The position numbers were made by a program, and so were the translations under genes. The notes below the pieces were generated by a model. It was not told where the DNA came from. It saw only the letters and a program-made list of their open reading frames with translations, and did not search any database. Below are positions 25,511-33,107 of a stretch of 64,000 nucleotides of DNA, one piece after another (position 1 is the first letter of the stretch; each line of letters opens with the position of its first letter). Source of the DNA: Granulicella pectinivorans (GTDB lineage: Bacteria; Acidobacteriota; Terriglobia; Terriglobales; Acidobacteriaceae); the NCBI RefSeq assembly GCF_900114625.1, contig NZ_FOZL01000001.1:3100001-3164000 (forward strand). The letters are read 5' to 3'.

Positions 25511-26269
25511 ATGCAGAGTCGTATTATCGGCACCACCATGCCAGTCCTGGAAGTCGCACTATCGGGCAATGACGCCCTCATCTCCGAGGCCGGTGAGCTC
25601 TCCTGGATGACCCAGACCATCCAGATGACCACCCACACCCAGCTCGGCGGTGGTGGAGGCTTCTTCGGCGTCCTCAAGCGCGTCGCCGGCGGCGGTACCC
25701 TCTTCATGACCGAGTACCGCGCCGTCGGCGGACCCGGCGAAGTCGCCTTCGCCACCAAGGTCCCCGGCCACATCGTGCCCATTGAGGTCAACCCCGGCCA
25801 CGAGTACCTCGTCCACCGCCATGGCTTCCTCTGCGCCACCTCGCAGATCCAGATCGGCGTCGGCTTTCAGCAGTCCCTCGGCGCCGGCATCTTCGGCGGC
25901 GACGGCTTCCTCCTCCAGAAGATCCACGGCTACGGCACCGCCTGGCTCGAGCTCTCCGGCGAGCTCATCGTCAAGGACCTCCGCCCCGGCGAAACCCTCC
26001 GCGTTCATCCCGGCCACGTCGGTGCCTTCCAGGCCTCCGTCTCTTTCCAGATCACCACCGTCCCCGGCATCAAGAACATGATCTTCGGCGGCGACGGAAT
26101 CTTCCTAGCCGCGCTCACCGGCCCCGGCCGCGTCTGGCTCCAGACCCTCCCCCTCTCCCGCCTCGCCCACGAGCTCCAGGAGTACATGCCCGGCGAAGTC
26201 CGCCGCGAGAACATCCAAGGCGGCGTCGTAGGCGGCATCGTAGGCTCCCTCCTCAACAACGTGCGCTAA
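25511..26269 (+). CDS. AIM24-family protein (TIGR00266 type)
   Basis: 252-residue beta-rich protein. Family features seen: DALISEAGELSWMTQTIQMT, GGGGGFFGVLKRVAGGGTLF, VPGHIVPIEVNPGHEYLVHR, GIFGGDGFLLQKIHGYGTAW, HPGHVGAFQASVSFQI and the Gly-rich repeat GGVVGGIVGSL at the C-terminus. The family is related to yeast mitochondrial AIM24 and tryptophan RNA-binding attenuator-like folds; its bacterial role is unknown. The ribosome binding site is CCGGAGGAG. It is probably monocistronic, with a strong terminator just after it. Confidence 0.85.
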   Translation: MQSRIIGTTMPVLEVALSGNDALISEAGELSWMTQTIQMTTHTQLGGGGGFFGVLKRVAGGGTLFMTEYRAVGGPGEVAFATKVPGHIVPIEVNPGHEYLVHRHGFLCATSQIQIGVGFQQSLGAGIFGGDGFLLQKIHGYGTAWLELSGELIVKDLRPGETLRVHPGHVGAFQASVSFQITTVPGIKNMIFGGDGIFLAALTGPGRVWLQTLPLSRLAHELQEYMPGEVRRENIQGGVVGGIVGSLLNNVR

Positions 26270-26281
26270 GAAGCAAAAAAC

Positions 26282-26330
26282 AAAAAGACGGATAAGAACA
26301 AGCCTTCACTTGTCCTTATCCGTCTTTTTT
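26282..26330. terminator. Strong bidirectional terminator after the AIM24 gene
   Basis: A-tract, 21-base arm (26282-26302), loop CCTTCA-like and matching arm (to about 26329) with one G-U pair and terminal T-run. It lies between convergent genes. The right arm's CCGTCTTTTTT block and the core GACGGATAAG recur at 22756-22790 and, in part, at 44445-44472. Confidence 0.9.
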
Positions 26331-26368
26331 ATCCCTGGAATCGATGTCTCTGGAATCGCAAACGCAAT

Positions 26369-26647
26369 CTACCGCTCGTTGACGACCTTACGCAGCGCGG
26401 GCCGTTCGCTTGCCACCGGCCGCCGCATCCCACTGCGGATCTGTGCCGTGTCCATATCCAGCTCCGCCAGCGTGCGGCTCAGCGTGTTCCGATGCATGCC
26501 AAGCTCCTCGGCCGCCTTGCACTGGTTGCCCTTGTGATTGGCGAGCACCATCAGCAGGTACCGCTTCTTGAACTGGCGGACAGCCTCGTTGTAGGAGACC
26601 CCGGTATTGTGCATCTGCGTAATAAGACCGTCGAGTTCGCGCTTCAC
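26369..26647 (-). CDS. Fis-type helix-turn-helix DNA-binding protein
   Basis: 92-residue protein built around a Fis/NtrC C-terminal helix-turn-helix: EAVRQFKKRYLLMVLANHKG then QCKAAEELGMHRNTLSRTLA, whose pattern (N..AA..LG..R.TL...L) is the Fis recognition unit. It lacks an AAA+ or receiver domain, so it resembles small Fis-like nucleoid or accessory regulators. GTG start at 26647 with AAGGA six bases upstream. The Arg/Glu-rich tail has no match. It is followed by the AIM24 terminator on the other side. Confidence 0.85.
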   Translation of the reverse strand: MKRELDGLITQMHNTGVSYNEAVRQFKKRYLLMVLANHKGNQCKAAEELGMHRNTLSRTLAELDMDTAQIRSGMRRPVASERPALRKVVNER

Positions 26648-26695
26648 TGGATTCCTTCTATTCGTTCTTTTTTCGATGCATCAACCCAACGCTGC

Positions 26696-27304
26696 CTACG
26701 ACTCGGGGTGCGGATTTATTCGATGCGAGATTCTATTGTGCGACGTCTGGGGCTGTTTGATCCAATGGGGTGCGTTGTGCTTGAGCTCTTCGGCGCCTCG
26801 CAGGATCTTTTCTTGCAGGTCGTGCGGTACCACGAAGGATACCGCATGTGCGCCATCTAGGAAATAGGGAGTTAGCCTACTTTTTGCCACGAGTGTCGTT
26901 CCCGGTACAAAGGCGCTCACCGCCATCATCACCGCGACTCCCAGCAGGCACCCCCGGGCGAACCCGAACAGCCCTCCCAGCAGCCTGTCCGGCAGACCCA
27001 GACCCACCATGCGCGCCCCTCGCCGTGCAATCACCCCCGCAAGATGGAACACCACCATGCTCGCCACCACGATCAGCCCAAACGCGATCATGTCGTCCGC
27101 CGTCCTGGACGTAATCCACGGATGCATCCAGAGCGCCAGGTTCCCATAGAACCACCCGGCGAGCAGAATCCCGGCAATCAGCCCCGCAAACGAAAAAAGC
27201 ACGCGGATAATCCCACGCAGCAGCGCCGCCACCGTCGACCACACCAGCACAATCACCAGCAGCCAGTCGAAGGCATTGAAGGTCTGTGGAGCAGGCAGTT
27301 GCAT
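26696..27304 (-). CDS. CvpA-family membrane protein
   Basis: 202-residue inner-membrane protein with four hydrophobic segments: FDWLLVIVLVWSTVAALLRG (the CvpA start), VLFSFAGLIAGILLAGWFYG, DDMIAFGLIVVASMVVFHLA and LFGFARGCLLGVAVMM. The family includes colicin V production protein CvpA, whose role is unclear, often in purine operons, as here: its ATG overlaps the purC TAA by one base (TAATG), so the two are co-translated. The C-terminal 40 residues are polar and have no family match. Confidence 0.85.
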   Translation of the reverse strand: MQLPAPQTFNAFDWLLVIVLVWSTVAALLRGIIRVLFSFAGLIAGILLAGWFYGNLALWMHPWITSRTADDMIAFGLIVVASMVVFHLAGVIARRGARMVGLGLPDRLLGGLFGFARGCLLGVAVMMAVSAFVPGTTLVAKSRLTPYFLDGAHAVSFVVPHDLQEKILRGAEELKHNAPHWIKQPQTSHNRISHRINPHPES

Positions 27305-28209
27305 TACAGCTCCGCCCGGCCTGTCAGCAGGTGAAAAGCCTCCATGTACTTCGCCAGCGTCCGTTCCACCACCAGCGGTGGCAGCGCCGGCGCCGGAGCC
27401 TGCTTGTTCCAGTGAATCGACTCCAGGTAATCCCGCACATACTGCTTGTCGAACGAGGGCTGCGGCCCGCCCGGAGCATACTGATCCGCCGGCCAGAACC
27501 GGCTCGAATCCGGCGTCAGCACCTCGTCGCACAGCGCGATCTGGCCATCGATCAGGCCAAACTCGAACTTGGTGTCGGCCAGAATCAGGCCCTTCGACGC
27601 CGCATGCGCGCTCGCCTTCCTGAAGATGGCGAGGGTCAGGTCCCGCAGCTTGCCCGCGATCTCAGGGCCCACCGCACGCACAACCGCGTCATACGAGATG
27701 TTCTCGTCATGCCCGCCCGTATTGATCTTCGCCGCCGGCGTAAAGATCGGCTCCGGCAGCCGGTCCGACTCCTTCAACCCCTTCGGCAGCGGAATCCCGC
27801 AGATCCCCCCGGTCGTCTGGTAATCCTTCCACCCCGACCCCGAGATATAAGCCCGCACCACGCACTCGACAGGGAACATCTCCGCCCGCCGCACGATCAT
27901 CGAACGCTCCGCCACCTGCTCCTCAAACGGCTTCAAACGAGCCAGCGTCTCCACCGAAGGATGAGGCTGCAGATGATTCGCCACCGTATCCGCCAGAAAC
28001 TCGAACCAGAAGTCCGAGATCTGCGTAAGAATCCGTCCCTTCCCCGGAATCCCGGTAGCCAGCACATGATCGAACGCCGAGAGCCGGTCGGTCGCAATAA
28101 ACAGCAGGTCGGACGTAGGTTCAGGGCCAAGCGCGTAGATATCGCGCACCTTGCCACGTGCAATCAAAGGAAGCGGGGAGAGGTCGGTCGTAAGCAGAGC
28201 GTCAGCCAT
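27304..28209 (-). CDS. purC: Phosphoribosylaminoimidazole-succinocarboxamide synthase
   Basis: 301-residue SAICAR synthase, step eight of de novo purine synthesis: CAIR + aspartate + ATP to SAICAR. Seen: RGKVRDIYALGPEPTSDLLF (ATP loop), ATDRLSAFDHVLATGIPGKG, VECVVRAYISGSGWKDYQTT, GLKESDRLPEPIFTPAAK, and DTKFEFGLIDGQIALCDEVL, followed by TPDSSRFWPADQYAPGGPQP. The length and motifs match the long, yeast Ade1-like form. ATG at 28209 begins MADALLTTDLSPLPLIARGK and has a TACCGT box 7 bases upstream; an in-frame ATG at 28236 is less likely. It is operonic with CvpA. Confidence 0.95.
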   Translation of the reverse strand: MADALLTTDLSPLPLIARGKVRDIYALGPEPTSDLLFIATDRLSAFDHVLATGIPGKGRILTQISDFWFEFLADTVANHLQPHPSVETLARLKPFEEQVAERSMIVRRAEMFPVECVVRAYISGSGWKDYQTTGGICGIPLPKGLKESDRLPEPIFTPAAKINTGGHDENISYDAVVRAVGPEIAGKLRDLTLAIFRKASAHAASKGLILADTKFEFGLIDGQIALCDEVLTPDSSRFWPADQYAPGGPQPSFDKQYVRDYLESIHWNKQAPAPALPPLVVERTLAKYMEAFHLLTGRAEL

Positions 28210-28216
28210 TACAAAA

Positions 28217-28222
28217 ACGGTA
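28217..28222 (-). promoter_or_regulatory. Candidate leaderless -10 box of purC
   Basis: TACCGT on the minus strand, seven bases before the ATG at 28209; no Shine-Dalgarno sequence. Confidence 0.35.
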
Positions 28223-28313
28223 TCACCCTCATGCACGCTAAGGGTAATTCACGCCCTCTGGAATTCCTTGCCGGCCAGCGGAAGGCCCGCACCACATCAT
28301 CGCGCCACGACCG

Positions 28314-28380
28314 GCATACAAGTCACGAAGACCGTGCCGCAGGCCCCGTGACCGCCCGCGAAGGGCACCCGTCCCACAGA
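28314..28380. repeat. Dispersed palindromic element, copy C
   Basis: GTCACGAAG followed by GTGACCGCCCGCGAAGGGCA and CCCGTCCCACAG, matching copies A and B with internal differences. It lies between purC and the DUF4965 gene. Confidence 0.55.
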
Positions 28381-28402
28381 ACAGCGATCACCGGCCTATG
28401 GA

Positions 28403-30457
28403 TCACTTAGCCCGCCACTTCTCCGTCAAAGGACGATCCGCCAGCGCCTTGATAAACAACCCGCCCACCACCGACCGAGCCTGAAACCCAACCTGTTTCC
28501 CGGTCTTCGTGTCATACCAGTCCGTCAGCGGAACCCGCGAAGAGGTCTCATTCGACCACTTGAAAAGCGGATCCACCATCGCATCGAACGGCGCTCTGGA
28601 ATCCGCCAAAGTAGCCGTCCAAAGCTCCCAATCCAGCTTCGTATAATCCGCCCTGCTATCCAGCGGCAGCCCATACACATTCATCTTCGTCAGGTAATAC
28701 GCAATCTCCGTCTCCCGCACTTCCTTGGGGAACAGGTTGTAGTCCAGCAGCTTGTCCCACACCAGGTTGTACTTCTGGCTCCACGTCCCCGGACTGTTGA
28801 ACGCCAGCTTATAGTGGTCGCCTTCCTTCGCCATCCCAATCCACTTCTGCGCATACTCCTTGGCTGTCTTGTCGTAGCTCCTGGCCTCGGCCTCATGACG
28901 CAGCAGCTTCGCCAGATCCGCATACGCCTCCAGCGCATCGATCGCCTTGATCGACAGGTTCGCGTTATGCGCCACATGCCCTGCAAAGTCGTCCGTCGTC
29001 AACTGCCGGTCCGGATCCAGCCCATACTGCTTCAAATACTCCGCCCACTGCGTCAACTGCGGCCAGAACCGCGCCGCAAGCTCCGTGTTGTGCTCCGTCC
29101 GCGCGACAGCATCCACCAGGATCAGCAGATTGCCGCTCTCCTCCACCGGCATCTGGTCCTCTTCGGTCTTCTCGCCGCCGCCGTAGTCCTGTCCATTCGC
29201 CAGCGGATACCGCCCCAGGTCATGCGGAGCAAACGGAAACTTCCACCGGTTCGCCATCGCCGCATACTCCAGGACCGGAAGCACCTGAGCCTCCAGCAGC
29301 TTCGGATTAAAGAAAAGAAACAAAGGGGAAGACGGATACAAAACATCCACCGTCGCCATATCGCCGTTCGAGAAGTTCTCCTTGGCAAACAGCATCGGAT
29401 GCCCATCGCCATCCGCCACCAGCTTGTGAGCTGCAATCGCCTGCCGATACGACAGCGTGCAGAGCCACGCATAGTGCGCTCCCGCAGACTTCGTCAGGTC
29501 AGCCGTAAGCTCCGCATCGAACTTCGTCCCGCGCGCGTCGAGCCCCGCATACTCCGCCGTCGCGGCATCCAGCATCGTCGCCACCGGCATCCTGTTCCTC
29601 TGCCAGTAAGGCCGCAGATTCTGCTGCATCAACTGCACTGAAAACGTTTCCGTATACGCCACCATCAGGTGCGACGAAACCGGAGCAGCTGACACCGAGC
29701 CAAGCCCCAGCACCACCGACAAATGCGGAGCCGAACGTGTGCCCGGAACCGCACCCTCAAGATCGTCATCCATCCCCAGCACGCCGGTCTCTGCAAACGA
29801 CCGCATCGCCCCCGAAGCAATCGAGGAAGACGAGCGCTCGTCCTTCGGAACCACCAGATGGAAGTAGCCCCAGTCGATCAGCAGGTCGTCGCCCGAACGG
29901 TTCAGCACACTCTGGTCCCGCGTCCCCACCGAAAGCACCTCAGCCGACTTGATCGTGTGCCGCGAAGTCGTCACCGGCTGGCCCTCAAAGCTCGTCGCCA
30001 GCGAGGCGGTTGCGTCCAGCATCACGTCCACCTGGTGTGCCGCTCCATCGGTCGCGTGCGCCGTCCAGGTCAGGTACGTCACTGGCCGCGACAGCACATC
30101 CAGGTCATCCAGAAACGCCGGCGTAAAGAAGCTCAGCTCGATCTCCACGCCAGACCCCGCAAACGTATACCGCGTATGCGTCGGCGTAAGCTCCATCGAC
30201 GTCTGCGGCAGCGCGGGAACGCCACGCGGATCGGTCCCCATCACCCGGAACGCCTTGCCATCGATCCGCACCAGCGAGGTCAAAGGCTGCGCATGTCCCG
30301 TCCAGTGCTTCGTCGGCGAGTCCGTCAGATGATCCGTCGTCGACCACAGGCTGAAGTACGGATCGTGCGTAATCAGCGGTGTAGCAGGAGGGCGATTCTG
30401 AGCCATCAGCGTGACAGCAAACAAGAGGGCGGGGAGGGCGATTCGGCCAATTCTCAT
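28403..30457 (-). CDS. Exported DUF4965-type glutaminase-family protein
   Basis: 684-residue secreted protein of the fungal/bacterial glutaminase A (GtaA) family with DUF5127, DUF4965 and DUF1793 regions. The signal peptide is MRIGRIALPALLFAVTLMAQ. Motifs: HDPYFSLWSTTDHLTDSPTK, the family start; RQAIAAHKLVADGDGHPMLF, MATVDVLYPSSPLFLFFNP, APHDLGRYPLANGQDY and EESGNLLILVDAVART, typical of the (alpha/alpha)6 toroid. TSSRVPLTDWYDTKTGKQVG closes the domain. Family members are claimed to deaminate glutamine, but this has rarely been tested in bacteria. Confidence 0.85.
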   Translation of the reverse strand: MRIGRIALPALLFAVTLMAQNRPPATPLITHDPYFSLWSTTDHLTDSPTKHWTGHAQPLTSLVRIDGKAFRVMGTDPRGVPALPQTSMELTPTHTRYTFAGSGVEIELSFFTPAFLDDLDVLSRPVTYLTWTAHATDGAAHQVDVMLDATASLATSFEGQPVTTSRHTIKSAEVLSVGTRDQSVLNRSGDDLLIDWGYFHLVVPKDERSSSSIASGAMRSFAETGVLGMDDDLEGAVPGTRSAPHLSVVLGLGSVSAAPVSSHLMVAYTETFSVQLMQQNLRPYWQRNRMPVATMLDAATAEYAGLDARGTKFDAELTADLTKSAGAHYAWLCTLSYRQAIAAHKLVADGDGHPMLFAKENFSNGDMATVDVLYPSSPLFLFFNPKLLEAQVLPVLEYAAMANRWKFPFAPHDLGRYPLANGQDYGGGEKTEEDQMPVEESGNLLILVDAVARTEHNTELAARFWPQLTQWAEYLKQYGLDPDRQLTTDDFAGHVAHNANLSIKAIDALEAYADLAKLLRHEAEARSYDKTAKEYAQKWIGMAKEGDHYKLAFNSPGTWSQKYNLVWDKLLDYNLFPKEVRETEIAYYLTKMNVYGLPLDSRADYTKLDWELWTATLADSRAPFDAMVDPLFKWSNETSSRVPLTDWYDTKTGKQVGFQARSVVGGLFIKALADRPLTEKWRAK

Positions 30458-30500
30458 GAGAGGAGAAGCATACGGGCTGTGCTAGCCTTTGGGCAATCCT

Positions 30501-31859
30501 ATGGAAACGCAGAAAGATCTTCCACGCGTCCTGAACGTGGCCCATGCCACGTCCATCGTCGTTGGCATCATCATCGGCAGCGGCATCTTTCTCGTGCCCC
30601 GCGAGATGATGGCCGCGGTCGGAAGCTCCGGCATGGTCTACGCCGTCTGGATCGTCGGCGGACTCCTCTCGCTCTTCGGCGCCATGACCTACGCCGAGAT
30701 CGCTGCCATGCGGCCCCGCTACGGCGGCGAATACGCCTTCCTCCGCGAGGCCTACGGAGACACCGTCGCCTTTCTCTACATGTGGACCTGGATCACCATC
30801 GCCAAGCCCGCCTCCATCGCCACCATCGCTGCCGGCCTCATGCGTGTCCTCGGCACCTTCGACATCTTCGCCTTCCTCAACACCCCGGCCATCGGCCCCC
30901 TGCTCTGGAGCCAGCTCTTCGCCATCGCCGCCACCTGGCTCATCACCTGGCTCAACATCATCGGCACCCGCAAGGCCGGCAACGTGCAACTCGTCCTCAC
31001 CTGGCTCAAGGGTCTCCTCATCCTCGTCATCGCTGGCTTCTGCTTCTTCGCCGCCGGTCATCATGGCAACTGGAACAACTTCAGCACCGTCTTCATCGGA
31101 GCGCGGGGTGGTTTCTCCGGCTTCATGGTCGCGCTCATCGCAGCCCTCTGGGCCTACGACGGATGGAGCGACGTCAGCCAGATGGCCGGCGAGATCGAGC
31201 GTCCCGAAAAGAGTCTGCCCCTCGCCCTCATCGGTGGCGTAGGCATCGTAGGCGCTCTCTACATGCTCACCAACGCCGCCATCCAGTACCTCCTGCCTGC
31301 GCACGTCATCGCCGCAGCCGAACGCCCTGCAGCCGACGCCATGCGCCTCGTAGCCGGACACTGGGGAGCCGGTCTCGTCTCGGTGGGCATGGCCGTCAGC
31401 ATCTGCGCCACCTTCGTCGGCTCGGCTCTCTCAGGAGCACGCGTCCCCTTCGCCGCAGCCCGCGACGGTCTCTTCTTCCGCTCCCTCGCCTTCGTCCAGC
31501 CCAGGTTCAAGACGCCGTCCCACTCCCTCATCCTCCAGGCCGTTCTCGCCTCTTTGCTTCTCTTGCTGATCGGCCGCTTCCAGGCCCTCTTCTCCCTCGC
31601 CATCTTCTCGGAGTGGATGTTCTACGCCCTCACCGCCAGCACCATCTTCGTCTTCCGCCGCCGCGACGCCGCCAACACCCGCCCCTTCAGCGTCTGGGGA
31701 TACCCCATGGTGCCGGCGCTCTTCATCCTCTCGGCGGCAGTCCTCCTCGCCTTCTCCATCCACGACCAGCCCCGCGAGTCCCTTGCCGGCATGGCCGTCA
31801 TCCTCCTCGGCTGGCCGGTCCATCGTCTGTACCAAAGACGACACACAGCCTCTGCGTGA
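30501..31859 (+). CDS. APC-family amino-acid permease
   Basis: 452-residue inner-membrane transporter with twelve hydrophobic segments. The substrate-site motif of helix 1, VVGIIIGSGIFLVPREMMAA, and the helix 3 region of the LAT/APC group (YAEIAAMRPRYGGEYAFLRE) are clear. FMVALIAALWAYDGWSDVSQ with MAGEIERPEKSLPLAL is the classical consensus amphipathic loop. It is similar to LAT-type exchangers; the substrate is probably a neutral amino acid. ATG at 30501 is preferred over an upstream TTG because it gives the usual short polar N-terminus. It is divergent from the glutaminase-like gene, which fits amino-acid use. Confidence 0.9.
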   Translation: METQKDLPRVLNVAHATSIVVGIIIGSGIFLVPREMMAAVGSSGMVYAVWIVGGLLSLFGAMTYAEIAAMRPRYGGEYAFLREAYGDTVAFLYMWTWITIAKPASIATIAAGLMRVLGTFDIFAFLNTPAIGPLLWSQLFAIAATWLITWLNIIGTRKAGNVQLVLTWLKGLLILVIAGFCFFAAGHHGNWNNFSTVFIGARGGFSGFMVALIAALWAYDGWSDVSQMAGEIERPEKSLPLALIGGVGIVGALYMLTNAAIQYLLPAHVIAAAERPAADAMRLVAGHWGAGLVSVGMAVSICATFVGSALSGARVPFAAARDGLFFRSLAFVQPRFKTPSHSLILQAVLASLLLLLIGRFQALFSLAIFSEWMFYALTASTIFVFRRRDAANTRPFSVWGYPMVPALFILSAAVLLAFSIHDQPRESLAGMAVILLGWPVHRLYQRRHTASA

Positions 31860-31935
31860 AGCGCACCAGCAAATGTGGTCCCGACGGCCACGTTTTCCAT
31901 GCATGTCACCACGTTTTACCATCCCGAAAACTGCA

Positions 31936-31976
31936 GGTAAAACCCGAAGAAACCCGAAGAAAACCCCATAAAACCC
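31936..31976 (-). repeat. AAACCC-type repeat; G-rich on the minus strand
   Basis: AAACCCGAAG occurs twice in tandem, followed by AAAACCCCAT and AAAACCCGG. The minus strand therefore has four runs of three or more G separated by T-rich loops of 6-8 bases, a possible G-quadruplex. Confidence 0.6.
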
Positions 31977-32187
31977 GGAAATTCACCACAAAACCCCACA
32001 AATGCCGAAGGCGATTCTTTTCAACGACTTAGGCGTGTGTCAAACACGCACATTCTGTGGTGAGATCGGCACAAAATACCAAGAGGTCTAGGTAAAAAGC
32101 GAAAACTGGACGGACCAATCGGCGTGTGGACTCCTTCCGCAAAGGCGCGTCTATGCATGCGAAGGCATCACTTTTTTCCGCCCGGTG

Positions 32188-32220
32188 TTCAATATCCGAC
32201 CACTCCTGTCGTATATTGAA
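32188..32220 (+). promoter_or_regulatory. Palindromic promoter/operator of the EF-hand-apbE-PepSY operon
   Basis: Arms TTCAATATCCGAC (32188-32200) and GTCGTATATTGAA (32208-32220) pair at 12 of 13 positions. A -35-like TTCAAT (32188-32193) sits in the left arm, and a -10-like TATATT (32212-32217) in the right arm, 18 bases apart. This suggests a repressor operator over the promoter. The start would be near 32224, with a 46-base leader holding AAGGAG. Confidence 0.65.
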
Positions 32221-32269
32221 AAAGCAGTCTGAGTGGAACGTCAGACGACCATTTTCCCAAGGAGCGTTG

Positions 32270-33073
32270 ATGCGTACCGTACGTTTAGTCGGCCTCGAGT
32301 TGGTGTGTTTTGTTGCGTTTAGCACCTTTGCCTATGCCCAGGGAGGCGGAGTCCGCCCCGCCGCGCCGCGTCCCGTCCTGCTTGCGTTGGACACCGATCA
32401 CGACGGCGTGCTCTCGCCCGCGGAGATCGCCGCCGCACCCAGTGTTTTGTTGAAGTTGGATACCGACGGCGACGGCAGACTCACCTCACTCGAGTACCTC
32501 CCCAGTCAGGCCGCCCCCGCGGGACAGGACCCCGAAGCCCTCGTCCAGCAGATGATGCTCCTCGACACGAACGGCGATGGCGTCCTGACCGCGAACGAAG
32601 TGCCGGAGCGTATGCAAGGCCTCTTCACCCGCGCCGACACCGACCACGACGGCAAGTTGACCCCCGACGAAATCCGCGCCTCGGTCAGGAAGCAGAGCGG
32701 CCCACGCGGCCGCGCCGACCGCACTGGTCAGGCCACTCGCATGGATCCAATCCTAAACGCCATCGACACCGACCACGACGGCATCCTCTCCCCCGCCGAG
32801 CTCGCTAACGCCTCTATCGCATTGAAAATGCTTGACTTGAATGGCGATGGAGCACTCGCGGCAGACGAAACGAAGATGCGCCAGATGACCGTGGCCGACC
32901 GCGTCGCGCACATGCTCGACGAATGGGATACGAACAAAGACGGGAAGATCGCGAAGGCAGAAGCTCCGGATCGCATGCAGGAGCAGTTCGCCACGCTGGA
33001 CAAGAACGGTGACGGTTTTCTGGATCGCGACGAGTTGATCGCTTTCTTTTCCGCACAGACACCACAGCGCTAA
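32270..33073 (+). CDS. Exported EF-hand protein with eight calcium-loop motifs
   Basis: 267-residue secreted protein: signal peptide MRTVRLVGLELVCFVAFSTF ending AYA, then eight EF-hand loops of the D-x-D/N-x-D-G type, such as DTDHDGVLSPAE, DTDGDGRLTSLE, DTNGDGVLTANE, DTDHDGKLTPDE, DTDHDGILSPAE, DLNGDGALAADE, DTNKDGKIAKAE and DKNGDGFLDRDE. All keep the acidic position 12. Calcium binding in the periplasm is likely; the partner is unknown. The start is fixed by AAGGAG (32259-32264). It is first gene of the operon with the ApbE-DUF2271 and PepSY proteins. Confidence 0.85.
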   Translation: MRTVRLVGLELVCFVAFSTFAYAQGGGVRPAAPRPVLLALDTDHDGVLSPAEIAAAPSVLLKLDTDGDGRLTSLEYLPSQAAPAGQDPEALVQQMMLLDTNGDGVLTANEVPERMQGLFTRADTDHDGKLTPDEIRASVRKQSGPRGRADRTGQATRMDPILNAIDTDHDGILSPAELANASIALKMLDLNGDGALAADETKMRQMTVADRVAHMLDEWDTNKDGKIAKAEAPDRMQEQFATLDKNGDGFLDRDELIAFFSAQTPQR

Positions 33074-33107
33074 ACCGCAGAACCAAACCGGAACGATGGA
33101 GTGAACG

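Larger units (their letters stand above)
31860..32269. other. Intergenic region: A-rich repeats and promoter of the EF-hand operon
   Basis: 410 bases without a gene. About 31921-31995 is unusually A/C-rich with repeated AAACCCGAAG and AAAACCC units. Downstream lies the palindromic promoter described separately (32188-32220). No terminator for the permease gene was found. Confidence 0.7.
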
